Notes: generated by a model not told the origin, from the letters alone. Shown: positions 21,295 to 30,564, numbered from the stretch's first letter. The stretch is DNA of 61,405 nucleotides from Cyclobacterium salsum (GCF_010119245.1 NZ_WNKG01000018.1:1-61405), one strand, 5' to 3'. Numbers and translations: made by a program.

Positions 21295-23729
21295 GCGTAT
21301 CCCATTTTTTCCAGGTGTTGTTCTACTTTGGATTTCAAGGCAGCTACTTCGCCAGTCAACTTCGGCAAAGGGTTTTCATAGCGCTCGGCCAGCTCCTTAA
21401 TGCGTTCGGTAAGGCGGTAGCTGATGGCATCCATTTCCGCAGCGATGCGGCTTTCTAGGGCAGCCATCCATTTTTTATCTACAACAATGGTCTTGATTTC
21501 TTCCTCACTTAACTTGGGATACTGCCTGATCACTTTGACCTCCAAGGCTTGTTCAGCTTTTTTGATGGCGGCTTTCAGCTTGGTTTCCTTATCCAACAGC
21601 TTTTTGTATTTCGCCAGTAGTTCCCACTCTTCGGCATTGTCGGCATCCCTTTTTCCCAATGCTTTGATACGGGTATTCACCGAACCTTTGGTGAGGCTGC
21701 CTTTTTCGGTGGTGGCATCGCTTAGCAGGCCTTCGTCGCCGCTGTGCTCTTCTGCCATTTCATCCATTTCGGCTTTGGCGCTTTCCAGTTGGTTGTTCAG
21801 TTCATCTAAGGCCACCTTTTCTTCCGCAAAGTATTCCTGTATGATGAGTTGTGGAGGTATCAGGCGGCCTTCCAAACCTTCCATTCCCTCAATTTCCTTG
21901 TCCTTTCCACCTTTCTTGGTGGCTTTTTTCATGAGTCGAGTTACTTCATTTCCGGCCTTCCAGCCATCGGCAGATAGTTCGTAGAGATCGTCTTGCATTT
22001 CTTCGGCCCAATAGTCCATGATTATCTGGTACACGTCATACTTACTCACCAGGGCCTTGCCGTGGTAGGTACTTAGCAGGTCTTCTGAAATACGATGAAT
22101 AACTTCTTTGGGAGGGCAGGCTTCTTCCAGGGTCTTGAGGTAGGTGGCGTTGGTTTCATTCCATCCGTCAAACACCTTTTGCATTTCCGCGCTGTAGGCC
22201 TCGAATTCAGCATGGCCGAAGATGGTGTTTTTGATCTCGTCTTTTTCAACGGTGAGTTCCCAGTAACCCGGCCTTGAATTAGTTTGAAATAAATCGTTTT
22301 TCATGGTTTGGTACACCTTCCAGTATTCATTCAAGCCTTCAACATCCCGGTCGGGAATGCCACCTTGTAAGTGGGCGACTATGTCTTGTAGGTCTTCTTC
22401 TTCCTGACTGTCGATGTATCTGGGGATGTTGAGGTTGTAGTCGTTCTTGGGGTCGGTTATTTCTTCAAACGGTACAAGTCTACTGTATTTTTCAACCTCC
22501 AATTGCTTATTGAACACATCCACGATCTTGTGAATGTCCTGGGAGCGGAGACGGTTTTTATTGCCATCTTTCATGTAGCCCTTGCAGGCATCAATCATGA
22601 AAATACCCTTGCGCTGGTCTGCTCTTTCCTTATCTATGACAATGATGGAAGCGGCTATTCCGGTGCCATAAAATAAGTTTGCCGGCAGCCCAATGATGCC
22701 TTTGATGTAACCTCTATCGATGATTTGCTTCCGGATGGTTGCTTCAGCGTTGCCCCTAAACAGCACACCTAATGGTAGAATAATGGCAGCTTTGCCGGTA
22801 CTCTTCAGGGATTTGATCAGGTGCAGGAGGTAAGCAAAGTCCCCGTTCTTTTTAGGCGGTTGGCCAAAGCCGGCAAAACGTTGGAAAATATCGTTTTCGG
22901 CATCCAGCCCATTACCCCACGCCTTGTCGCTGAACGGGGGATTGGCTACGGCATAGTTAAAGGTTTTCAGATGCCCCGTCTGCTCATCCAAAAACAGCGG
23001 CTCGGCCAAGGTATTGCCCTGGACAATCTCTGCGGAGGGTTTGCTGTGCAGCCACATATTCATGACCGCCAGGGCGCGGGTGGCATTGTCTTTTTCCTGT
23101 CCGTAAATGGAAATGCCGTGCGGGGTTTCATCCGCGGCTTTAAGAAGCAACGAGCCGGATCCGCAAGTGGGGTCGTACAATGTATCGGATTGGCTGGTAG
23201 AGTGCTCAATCCCGATCACTTTGGCCATGATGCGAGAGACTTCCGAGGGCGTATAGAATTGCCCCTTGCTTTTTCCGCTTTCGGTGGCGAAATGGCGCAT
23301 CAGATACTCATAAGCATCCCCGAGCAGATCGTCATTTTCCGCTCGGTTGCCACTAAAATCCAGATTTTCGTTTTCGAAAATCTCAATGAGATTACTCAGC
23401 CGGTCAACCTTATCTTTACCCTTTCCAAGTTTTTCATCATCATTAAAGTCCGCGACCGTAATAATTCCGTTCAAGTCGTTAGCCTTGGCTAATGCGCCAA
23501 TGATTTTGTTTATTTTGTCCCCAATATCCGACTGGCCTTTGAGTTTCACCATATCCTTGAAACTCCCGCCTTCCGGGATATCCACTAATCGGTCACCTTT
23601 ATCGGAGACGTATTTCATGAAGAGTAAAACCAATACATAGTCTTTATATTGGCTGGCATCCATACTACCTCGTAATTCATCACAGCTTTTCCAGAGGGAA
23701 CTGTATAATTCTGATTTTTTTACTGCCAT
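21288..23729 (-). CDS. hsdM: Type I DNA methyltransferase subunit (HsdM), long form
   Basis: An 813-aa adenine-N6 methyltransferase. The N-terminal HsdM helical domain (SLWKSCDELRGSMDASQYKD) is followed by the SAM-binding motif 'DPTCGSGSLLLKA' and the catalytic 'NPPF' (VANPPFSDKAWG). Usual HsdM proteins have about 500 residues; here about 300 more follow, rich in Glu/Lys coiled coil (residues about 640-810), which may help bind HsdS or HsdR. It is the first gene of the operon, starting 2 nt after the stop of a decayed regulator. Confidence 0.93.
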   Translation of the reverse strand: MAVKKSELYSSLWKSCDELRGSMDASQYKDYVLVLLFMKYVSDKGDRLVDIPEGGSFKDMVKLKGQSDIGDKINKIIGALAKANDLNGIITVADFNDDEKLGKGKDKVDRLSNLIEIFENENLDFSGNRAENDDLLGDAYEYLMRHFATESGKSKGQFYTPSEVSRIMAKVIGIEHSTSQSDTLYDPTCGSGSLLLKAADETPHGISIYGQEKDNATRALAVMNMWLHSKPSAEIVQGNTLAEPLFLDEQTGHLKTFNYAVANPPFSDKAWGNGLDAENDIFQRFAGFGQPPKKNGDFAYLLHLIKSLKSTGKAAIILPLGVLFRGNAEATIRKQIIDRGYIKGIIGLPANLFYGTGIAASIIVIDKERADQRKGIFMIDACKGYMKDGNKNRLRSQDIHKIVDVFNKQLEVEKYSRLVPFEEITDPKNDYNLNIPRYIDSQEEEDLQDIVAHLQGGIPDRDVEGLNEYWKVYQTMKNDLFQTNSRPGYWELTVEKDEIKNTIFGHAEFEAYSAEMQKVFDGWNETNATYLKTLEEACPPKEVIHRISEDLLSTYHGKALVSKYDVYQIIMDYWAEEMQDDLYELSADGWKAGNEVTRLMKKATKKGGKDKEIEGMEGLEGRLIPPQLIIQEYFAEEKVALDELNNQLESAKAEMDEMAEEHSGDEGLLSDATTEKGSLTKGSVNTRIKALGKRDADNAEEWELLAKYKKLLDKETKLKAAIKKAEQALEVKVIRQYPKLSEEEIKTIVVDKKWMAALESRIAAEMDAISYRLTERIKELAERYENPLPKLTGEVAALKSKVEQHLEKMGYAW

Positions 23730-23730
23730 T

Positions 23731-23865
23731 TTATTTTTTTGATTCCTTGTTAGATACTATCAGCTCTTTCACGTCAACGTCGAGTATTTCTGCAATCTCT
23801 ATAAGCCCTTACAATCTTAGTTGACCTGAAAACGGTAGCTACAGAGCCAAATTCGTCCCTATTTC
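23731..23865 (-). pseudogene. C-terminal remnant of an XRE-type regulator
   Basis: On the minus strand just before hsdM a frame reads 'LIEIAEILDVDVKELIVSNKE' and a few more residues to a TAA at 23733-23731. This is the typical closing helix pair of Cro/CI-type regulators found in front of Type I operons in Bacteroidota. The preceding helix-turn-helix part has several stops (a TAA directly before the fragment), so the gene is broken. Either a former repressor was lost or sequencing errors are present. Confidence 0.5.
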
Positions 23866-23905
23866 AGTTGCTATAATAGCCCAAAAATCTCGTTTATCTC
23901 AATGA

Positions 23906-23935
23906 TAAATGTACTTTTCGTACTTTACTTTGCAA
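23906..23935 (-). promoter_or_regulatory. Probable promoter of the hsd operon
   Basis: On the minus strand TTG (23935-23933), a 19-nt spacer and TACATTTA (23913-23906) match the Bacteroidota consensus apart from one or two bases. The spacer holds two close copies of AAGTAC, a possible operator. A leader of about 170 nt, carrying the broken regulator, would precede hsdM. Confidence 0.45.
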
Positions 23936-24198
23936 GTAAGTCCCTCAGGAACCCTAATAAAGGCTGTTTTATAGTTCTGTGCTTTTAAGTAGCCAAAATG
24001 AAAATTTGCTTGATTGATCGTTAGTATTTTTAGCATATGCCCTAAAGTTCCGCAATTAGTAAGAGAGAGAATTTCACGAAAGCACTTACCTGCGACAACC
24101 AAACAAAAAAATAACTAAGGAATAAATTTGAATTAAAGAGATAGGCTCAACGTTTGCAGGTCACCCTACCCAACCTCAAAAACGTGTTTGCGGTAGTC

Positions 24199-24972
24199 TT
24201 ACCCATAGAATGCACGTGTATAAATCGTTCTATCTTTATGCTTTTCGAAATTCACATCATATGATTTGCCAAGTGTAATTCCGTAATAGATATCAATGTG
24301 GGTATTGTTACATACAGCCAATATTTTATTATCAATTTCTGTGTCAGCCCTTGACCCGATATAAACAGACTTTATAAATTTTCTGTCTATTGGAATGAAC
24401 TCTGTGTCCTTGTCACTTTGAAAAACAACTCTATGTTCTTTTTCATATTTCCATTCTATTTGTTTATTAAACATCATTTTTTCAACTTTTGAAGTAAGAG
24501 TTTCAAGAGTCTTAACTGTCGGTGGTTTTTTTGAATATATTACCTTCCAAAATACAAGGAAATTCTGTAAATTATTCAAATATTCAAACATTTCAGGTTT
24601 GTATTCGACACAAATTCCTTTATGATTATTAGTATAGTGAGACCACATTAAGTTATTTTTATTGGTCTCTGTGAATGAACATAGTGCGATATTCATAGCT
24701 ATTCTTTCTCTCTGCTGTTGTTCTAAATACCAAGTGTAGTTATCTCCTTCTAAGACGTGCCTTTGCCAATCTTTAAAATCTTTTTCTGTGCTACCCGGAT
24801 TGTTTTTAATGAATAATTCTTTGTGTTCTTCTGCCAATGGTTCTAAGTCCATGTTGAATTTTAATTCAAAAGGGTCATTTAAGGTAAAAGCGGAAGATAT
24901 TTTTATGGTCGCTTGTTCGCCAATTAGCTTGTCAATAATGTCGATAGTTGGAATTGTATAAAACTTGAACAT
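24199..24972 (-). CDS. DUF2971 protein
   Basis: A 257-aa protein with the DUF2971 signatures: 'FKFYTIP' at the start, 'SSAFTLNDPFELKFN' (30-44), 'CSFTETNKNNLMWSHYTNNHKGICVEY' in the middle (Cys, His and Tyr conserved), and 'EWKYEKEHRVVF' near 195. The family is widespread in accessory regions, often next to toxins or restriction genes, and its biochemical role is not known. It is complete, stands alone, and is transcribed in the same direction as the hsd operon but upstream of it. Confidence 0.85.
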   Translation of the reverse strand: MFKFYTIPTIDIIDKLIGEQATIKISSAFTLNDPFELKFNMDLEPLAEEHKELFIKNNPGSTEKDFKDWQRHVLEGDNYTWYLEQQQRERIAMNIALCSFTETNKNNLMWSHYTNNHKGICVEYKPEMFEYLNNLQNFLVFWKVIYSKKPPTVKTLETLTSKVEKMMFNKQIEWKYEKEHRVVFQSDKDTEFIPIDRKFIKSVYIGSRADTEIDNKILAVCNNTHIDIYYGITLGKSYDVNFEKHKDRTIYTRAFYG

Positions 24973-25498
24973 GGTTTATTGCTTGTTAATATAACCTATA
25001 CTTTTATGAATAATTGAAAGTGTGTGACGGAGTTGTATCACCAATCCCTTTTGGACTACTATAATACATTTGCCATGCTGTCAGCTTTTAATAATACAAA
25101 TAATTTCTCTAACGATCATCGTAGGGAGGTTTATTCAGCTGTAAAAAGTGCATTATGACAAAGGTATTAGTCTCAGTGTTCTTACTGCTTTTGTGTTTCA
25201 ACGGGATCTGAAAGTATTGCAAATCAGAACCGTTCTCCAAAAAACCGCCTTTACCTGCCCAAAGGTTGCCAGGCGTTAGGTGAAATTGAATTGACTGTTT
25301 GGAATGTTCCCTAACTTTGGAATGGGGATTAAATAAAAAGTTCTGCCAGACAATCCCGACAGGACCAATTCCCTCCTAAAGTATCTTGGTGTTTTTTGCA
25401 CGTTTTTGCACCAAAATCCTATAACTAGCTGATAATCAGCATCATCGTGGGCCCACCTGGGCTTTTTTTTTATTTTAATAAATAATCTTGTGTTTTAA
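24973..25498. other. Gene-free spacer with tRNA-end-like sequence
   Basis: There is no gene longer than a stub. An 18-codon frame at 25155-25211 reads MTKVLVSVFLLLLCFNGI and looks like an orphan signal peptide. At 25395-25470, 'TTTTTGCAC' occurs twice, then 'GTGGGCCCACCTGGGC' and nine T. That 16-mer resembles the reverse complement of a tRNA 3' end, so the spot may be a used integration site; alternatively GCCCA..TGGGC plus T-run is a terminator with no gene before it. Confidence 0.35.
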
Positions 25499-25933
25499 CT
25501 ATTTCCCCTCCATCAACCTCTCCAACAGTACCATCATCTCATCCTTCTCTTTCAACATCCTTTCATACAAGGCGATTTTCTCATCATACAATTGAACAAT
25601 CTTATCTATTGGATTAAAAGAGCATTGATAATTCATTGCTGAAGCAATTGCATTATCCTTGAAATCGTGGAAAGTATTTGAAATGATATTTACTGCCGGC
25701 TCTTCCTCAAAATTCTGAATGGCTTCCACCGGGATTTTTAAGATTTCGGAAACCTGGGTCAGGATGGCATCTTCTACCGTTTCCTTTTGCTCCAGCAGGG
25801 AAATTTTCTTTTGGGACCAGTCGGCACCCAGCTCATGGGCCAGGGCTTCCTGCTTGATGCCCAGCATTTCACGGAAACGCTTGATATTGCGGCCTTGATG
25901 GATTTTTCCCGGCATGTTGTTACTATCTGTCAT
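25499..25933 (-). CDS. XRE-family HTH protein with coiled-coil tail
   Basis: A 144-aa protein. Residues 13-70 are a Cro/CI helix-turn-helix (GRNIKRFREMLGIKQEALAH, then SQKKISLLEQ). A linker follows and then a C-terminal coiled coil (about 110-143: EKIALYERMLKEKDEMMVLLERL). This architecture is common as a stand-alone regulator in Bacteroidota accessory DNA. The target is unknown and it is not clearly in an operon with a neighbour. Confidence 0.8.
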   Translation of the reverse strand: MTDSNNMPGKIHQGRNIKRFREMLGIKQEALAHELGADWSQKKISLLEQKETVEDAILTQVSEILKIPVEAIQNFEEEPAVNIISNTFHDFKDNAIASAMNYQCSFNPIDKIVQLYDEKIALYERMLKEKDEMMVLLERLMEGK

Positions 25934-26210
25934 TGATCAAAATTAACCATTTCCTTAGATATGGCTATAAGGTAATAAGGGATTTTTAAATTAAATATCC
26001 GTAGAAGGGATAATTTATGCTGGTGACCATCTGGAATTGGTTGGGAGTTTCATCTTTTTTCCCCACCACCTTTTCATTCATGTTTTGAAAATAAGTTATG
26101 CCTGATAAGAATAGGGTAGGGGTAAGGAATTTTTGAATTTTGTATGGCTGCATCAAATTTGACCGCAAATAGAGAGTGGCCTCCTTTCAACCGAAAACCA
26201 GGATGTTAAG

Positions 26211-26510
26211 ATGAATATGACTTTGGACGAATTGATTATTGAGTTGATCCATCAAGACCTGAAACACAATCAGTTAATTTTGGGTCTGGACAGGTTGAAC
26301 CTGGATGCCGGTTATTGTCATTTTTTGGGTATTATGGATTTGATTCAAAAATTGATGGGGGTTTCGGATGACGAAATGGATGAGTTTTCGGCAATCTATA
26401 TGGCTACCATGCATCGGAGCCTGGAATTTCCGATTTCGCGTTCCGGGGAAGAACTCAGGATATTGGCCACAGAATGTTATGAAAAATTAAAAGGAAAGAT
26501 AAAGAGATAG
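26211..26510 (+). CDS. Small helical hypothetical protein
   Basis: A 99-aa acidic, helical protein (MNMTLDELIIELIHQDLKHN...) with a C-terminal basic tail (YEKLKGKIKR). I recognise no family. An alternative ATG two codons in is equally possible. It stands between two unrelated genes without overlap. The regular hydrophobic spacing and the absence of rare patterns make it look like a real protein. Confidence 0.55.
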   Translation: MNMTLDELIIELIHQDLKHNQLILGLDRLNLDAGYCHFLGIMDLIQKLMGVSDDEMDEFSAIYMATMHRSLEFPISRSGEELRILATECYEKLKGKIKR

Positions 26511-26711
26511 GCAGGAATTAGGTTTAATTTTTTGGGGCTTACCCTTTGGGTCGGGCTATCGCTTTGCTTCCATTCCAATCTTTTTTCCCCCAGCACTTCC
26601 TTCCCCAAAAAAAGGATTTCCATTGCTATCCCTAAGCCAAATACCAGGAGGGTAAGATAAAAACCTACCCATTTTATTTGTAAATTGAATGATTACCATA
26701 AATAATAAACC

Positions 26712-27389
26712 ATGTGTGGCAGATACTCCGAAAAACAAGACCTAAAGATAGTTGAAGATCAATTGAAGTTGAGGTTGTCCGAAAAAGCAAAAAACTGGAA
26801 GCCTTCATTCAATATTGCTCCTTCGCAGTTGGCTCCGGTGGTCACCTCGGATAAGCCTGATCAAATAGATGTCTTCCATTTCGGTTTGGTGCCACACTGG
26901 GCAAAAGACAAAAAAGTCGGGTACAAAATGATCAATGCCCGCTCGGAGACCCTGCTTGAAAAACCTTCCTATAAACCCCTTGTGGTAAACAATAAAAGAT
27001 GCCTGGTCCTGGCTGACAGTTTTTTTGAATGGAAAAAGGAGGGCAAGGAAAAACAGCCCTTCAGGATTTACCTTCCAGAAAGGGAAATCTTTTTTTTCGC
27101 CGGGCTCTGCTCGAGTTGGAAGGATCCTGAGGGGGAAGCGTATAATTCTTTCTCGATCATTACTACTTCCCCTAATAAATTGATGGAAAAAATTCATGAC
27201 AGAATGCCAGTGATTTTGACCAGGGAAGAAGAAAAATTATGGTTGGATCCCGATCAAAACCCCAAGGATCTGTTAAAATTGTTGAACGCTTACCCTGCTG
27301 ATTCCATGAAGGCATATGAAATCGAGCATGACGCAAGCGACAAAAAGTGGAATGAATATAATCCATGCGAGATTCAATGTGACCATTAA
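26712..27389 (+). CDS. SRAP-family abasic-site protein (YedK/HMCES type)
   Basis: A 225-aa SOS-response-associated peptidase-like protein. Cys2 (MCGRYSE) becomes the N-terminal nucleophile after Met removal and binds abasic sites in single-stranded DNA. Asn75 (INARSET), Glu106 (SFFEWKK) and His162 (IHDRMPVIL) match the known active site. The protein shields abasic sites as a covalent crosslink. Length and order are those of bacterial YedK. It is a single gene. Confidence 0.93.
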   Translation: MCGRYSEKQDLKIVEDQLKLRLSEKAKNWKPSFNIAPSQLAPVVTSDKPDQIDVFHFGLVPHWAKDKKVGYKMINARSETLLEKPSYKPLVVNNKRCLVLADSFFEWKKEGKEKQPFRIYLPEREIFFFAGLCSSWKDPEGEAYNSFSIITTSPNKLMEKIHDRMPVILTREEEKLWLDPDQNPKDLLKLLNAYPADSMKAYEIEHDASDKKWNEYNPCEIQCDH

Positions 27390-27579
27390 GAAACAATTAA
27401 AAACACATTAAATATCCAAGGAGGTCAACAAACCTGGAAACAATCAGCCTGGAATTCTGGATCCAGTTTCAGATTAGATAATATAAGCCTCTATGGACTT
27501 TTTAGGCAGCTTTTATTAATAAGATGAATGGGGTATTCTTATTTTGCCTTTACCAGTGACATCAAATTTCAGAATGTTT

Positions 27580-28163
27580 AATAGCCGTTCGTCCAGGTCC
27601 TTAAAATTCCCCTGTTCTCTACAGCTGGATAAACCCTTTTAGTGCTAAAGACCATTCCTTGATTCCTTTTTATTCCAGCTTTTCCAATGCCATGGCCTAT
27701 CCTGTTCCCGGTTGTGAATTATGATCCATGCAAAGTTGGGGGCAGCGGTCCACCCGCCAAGGATACGCTTCGCCCTTTCAAAAAAATTGGGTTTTCCTAA
27801 GGAAGCCTTCCACAATTTTTTTTTGCCCGGTCCTTGGCTTGGGTATCCTCGCAGCCCCCGAATTCTTAGGCACAATCAAATTTCAAACCTTAAACAATAA
27901 AAGTCATGTCACAATTTGAAAAATCCTACATCGGCAAAGGAACCCAGGTAAAGGACCTCAACATCATCCGGGTATCCATCTCCAAAGAAACCCTAGAGAA
28001 AATTTTTAAGGACCACATGGTCGACTACGATGGCAAAGAATACCTGGTATTTGAAGTCGCCTCGCTGAAAGAGCCGGACCAATTTGGTAAAACCCATACC
28101 GCCTATATCAGGAAAAAGGTCGCTGCTCCGAAAGGGGGGAAGGCCAGGAAATCAAAACCATGA
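27580..28163 (+). repeat. Direct repeat unit A (leader plus 85-aa gene)
   Basis: About 580 bp here match 29985-30560. The match covers a 300-bp non-coding leader (with 'ctacagctggataaaccc', 'gggggcagcggtccaccc' and similar blocks) and the whole 85-codon gene. The leader is roughly 80 % alike, but inside the gene about 150 bp show no difference. The leader has no gene; 27390-27580 shows nothing recognisable. Confidence 0.85.
27906..28163 (+). CDS. Conserved small protein, copy A
   Basis: An 85-aa protein starting MSQFEKSYIGKGTQVKDLN, with strand-rich middle ('YLVFEVASLKEPDQFGKTHTAYI') and a basic Lys/Gly tail (APKGGKARKSKP). Similar small proteins occur in other Bacteroidota as far as I recall, with no known role; the tail could bind nucleic acid. 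A weak C-rich/G-rich hairpin with eight T follows at 28171-28188. It has a second copy 2.4 kb downstream. Confidence 0.75.
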   Translation: MSQFEKSYIGKGTQVKDLNIIRVSISKETLEKIFKDHMVDYDGKEYLVFEVASLKEPDQFGKTHTAYIRKKVAAPKGGKARKSKP

Positions 28164-28350
28164 TAGAAAGCCCTCCGGGGTTTTTTTTATGCACTTTTAT
28201 TTTCTATTTAATTTTTCTTCTCCCAATTGGGGTCACGGATATTTTATTATTTGAAAAAAGATATTACTGTCATCCGAAAAATGGAGTGATGATTTTTTAA
28301 TTTATCATAACTCCTATGTTTTTTATTTTTTTGTTTCCAAACTGAAATGA

Positions 28351-29499
28351 TCAATTCGTTTTGTTTCCATCATTTAGCTTTAATGAATAGTATGTATTCC
28401 AATCTTCTTCCCCAAGAAGCCTTTGATTTTTATGGATAAAAATTTGTCCTTCTTTGTTTACAATAGGAGTTGAAATTGTACCTGATGGCAATTCAATATC
28501 GTCTTGGAGCAATTTGTAATCTGAATCAAAAACTGCGGCATATTTTGGTAAGGATTCAAAGAAATCCATCCATTCAACTTGATTTTCCCTGTCGTAATTC
28601 TTTACGATATTTTCGATAGCTCCCTTTTTGTAAATAAGAATTATTTTGTCTTCAATCAAATAAAGTTGTTCTATCATGGATGGGACTACCATTTCTAGCT
28701 TAGAAAATAATTCAGATGTGTTTTGTAAACTGACTTGTGGAAAAGGGATTTGATCTTTCACATTTAGACTGACACTTTCTTTGAAAATTAGATCTTCGTC
28801 CTGTTCTTCATATACATAAAACTTCATTTCAGCCATTAGGAATAAATACCAATGTTTTCCTTTTTTTATGATTTTAGGATGATATAAGAAATGAAAATCG
28901 CCGTCTTTGTAGATTGAAGTTTCAGGGATTTCCATTTTCAACTCTACTTCTTTTGTAATAGGATCTATTACCTCCAACAATGGCTCATTGTAATATTTTC
29001 GATAGAATTTTTCTTGGTCTTCCCAATCTTTTAGATCTCTTTCAGGGCGGTAGTATGCTAATTTATTACCCAATTTAAAGGCTGGTCTATTATAAGGATG
29101 CATATAAGTATAATTCTCAGGTATAGGGATACTATTGATTATCTCTCCTTCATTTGAAAACTGTATCAATCCTCTATGTAATTCCATAATTGTAAATTTT
29201 CCATCAAAAAAGCCTGCTGAATAGGCCATGTTTATGGCATTTGGTCCGTCTGATTTGAGCTCAATATGAGATGTGATTTTACCGGTCTTGTCAAAAATAA
29301 TGTAGGATGAAAGCCCCTCTTTTTTTGCCAAGAACATTCCGTCTTCAATATCAATTAATGTCAATTCTTCCAATTCATCGACTCTGATTGAATCCGTAAT
29401 TTCAAATTTATAATTTGTTGAAATGGATTGATCTGTGTTTTTATCTTTTGCGCAACCAATTAATGCTACAACAAGAATTAGGCATATAAAATTTTTCAT
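28351..29499 (-). CDS. DUF4221-like lipoprotein, predicted beta-propeller
   Basis: A 382-aa lipoprotein from ATG 29499; a TTG two codons upstream is less likely. The signal sequence ends in a lipobox (VVALIGC), so it is lipid-anchored. The body has repeated strands with 'FDKTGKI', 'FSNEGEIINSI' and 'KYYNEPLLEVIDP', resembling DUF4221/6-bladed propeller proteins of Bacteroidota, whose role is unknown. It is a single gene. Confidence 0.7.
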   Translation of the reverse strand: MKNFICLILVVALIGCAKDKNTDQSISTNYKFEITDSIRVDELEELTLIDIEDGMFLAKKEGLSSYIIFDKTGKITSHIELKSDGPNAINMAYSAGFFDGKFTIMELHRGLIQFSNEGEIINSIPIPENYTYMHPYNRPAFKLGNKLAYYRPERDLKDWEDQEKFYRKYYNEPLLEVIDPITKEVELKMEIPETSIYKDGDFHFLYHPKIIKKGKHWYLFLMAEMKFYVYEEQDEDLIFKESVSLNVKDQIPFPQVSLQNTSELFSKLEMVVPSMIEQLYLIEDKIILIYKKGAIENIVKNYDRENQVEWMDFFESLPKYAAVFDSDYKLLQDDIELPSGTISTPIVNKEGQIFIHKNQRLLGEEDWNTYYSLKLNDGNKTN

Positions 29500-29624
29500 G
29501 TCCAAATATAATGGAATTGAAAATTTCAGGCTTGTTAAGTTATGTTAAAAAGGAATACATAACTCTTAATTTATCTTAATTGATCAATCTTGCAAGAGCA
29601 GAAAAACCACTTGGGGAACCCTTA

Positions 29625-29792
29625 ATGGGAGACAACGAATTTATCAACAAAGAAAAAATGATTAAAATCGTAAACCAGGCAAAAATATGTTATCTCCTCT
29701 GTTTGGGAATTTCATTTGCCTTTCTCTTTACAATTTTCACCTTTGGATTTGCTCAAAAAATCGATCAAGAGGATTTTTTTAAAAAGTATTAA
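29625..29792 (+). CDS. Short signal-peptide protein, probably a gene stub
   Basis: A 55-aa frame from ATG 29625 (a TTG-led frame from 29580 is longer). It contains one strongly hydrophobic segment (ICYLLCLGISFAFLFTIFTF) ending in 'GFAQ', a good signal-peptidase site, and then only about ten residues before the stop. It looks like the surviving 5' end of a gene for a secreted protein whose rest was replaced by repeat unit B. Confidence 0.3.
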   Translation: MGDNEFINKEKMIKIVNQAKICYLLCLGISFAFLFTIFTFGFAQKIDQEDFFKKY

Positions 29793-29984
29793 AAAGCTAA
29801 GTAAAAATTTGAAGAAGACCAAAGGCATTTTCCTCAAACTCGAAATACAAAAATGCATTATTTAACTTGGTTTCGGAATAGATTAATTATGCCTCTATGC
29901 ACTATCAGACAGTTTTCTGTATAAGCTGGATGGGTTTTCCTATTTCACCTTTTCATCCTTTCCGTAGTATCTCCAAATATTAGA

Positions 29985-30560
29985 ATTTTTAATAGCCCTT
30001 CGTCCATGGCCCTCAAATTCCCTTGTTTTCTACAGCTGGATAAACCCTTTTAGTGCTAAAGCCCATTCCTTGATTGCTTTTTATTCCAGCTTTTCCAATG
30101 CCATGGCCCATCCTGTTCCCGGTTCTGAATTATGATTCATGCAAAGATGGGGGCAGCGGTCCACCCGCCAAGGGTACACTTCGCCCGATCAAAAAAATAG
30201 GGTTTTCCAAAGACCACCATTTTTTTGCCCGGCCCTTGGCTTGGGTGCCCCTGGCAGCCCCCGTTCTCTCAATCAAATTTCAAACCTTAAACAGTTAACG
30301 TCATGTCACAATTTGAAAAAACCTACATCGGCAAAGGAACCCAGGTAAAGGACCTCAACATCATCCGGGTATCCATCTCCAAAGAAACCCTAGAGAAAAT
30401 TTTTAAGGACCACATGGTCGACTACGATGGCAAAGAATACCTGGTATTTGAAGTCGCCTCGCTGAAAGAGCCGGAGCAATGTGGGAAAACCCATGCGGCC
30501 TATATCAGCAAAAACGTAGCTGCTCCGAAAGTGGGGAAGTCCAGGAAATCGAAATCGTAG
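29985..30560 (+). repeat. Direct repeat unit B (leader plus 85-aa gene)
   Basis: This is the second copy of the unit at 27580-28163 in the same orientation, 2397 bp away. The two flank the DUF4221-like gene and the short stub. Between them the leader has drifted while part of the coding region is identical. Confidence 0.85.
30303..30560 (+). CDS. Conserved small protein, copy B
   Basis: An 85-aa paralogue of the protein at 27906-28163. Residues 8-57 are identical; nine changes lie at positions 7, 58, 60, 65, 69, 71, 77, 80 and 85. A proper terminator hairpin follows. Role unknown, as for copy A. Confidence 0.75.
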   Translation: MSQFEKTYIGKGTQVKDLNIIRVSISKETLEKIFKDHMVDYDGKEYLVFEVASLKEPEQCGKTHAAYISKNVAAPKVGKSRKSKS

Positions 30561-30564
30561 AAAA

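Noticed and set aside
23899-24102. 67-residue minus-strand frame upstream of hsdM
   Set aside because: It spans the predicted promoter and has no recognisable features.
25451-25480. GCCCA..TGGGC with T-run taken as a terminator
   Set aside because: No plus-strand gene precedes it and its orientation is wrong for the minus-strand XRE gene; listed instead as a possible integration scar.
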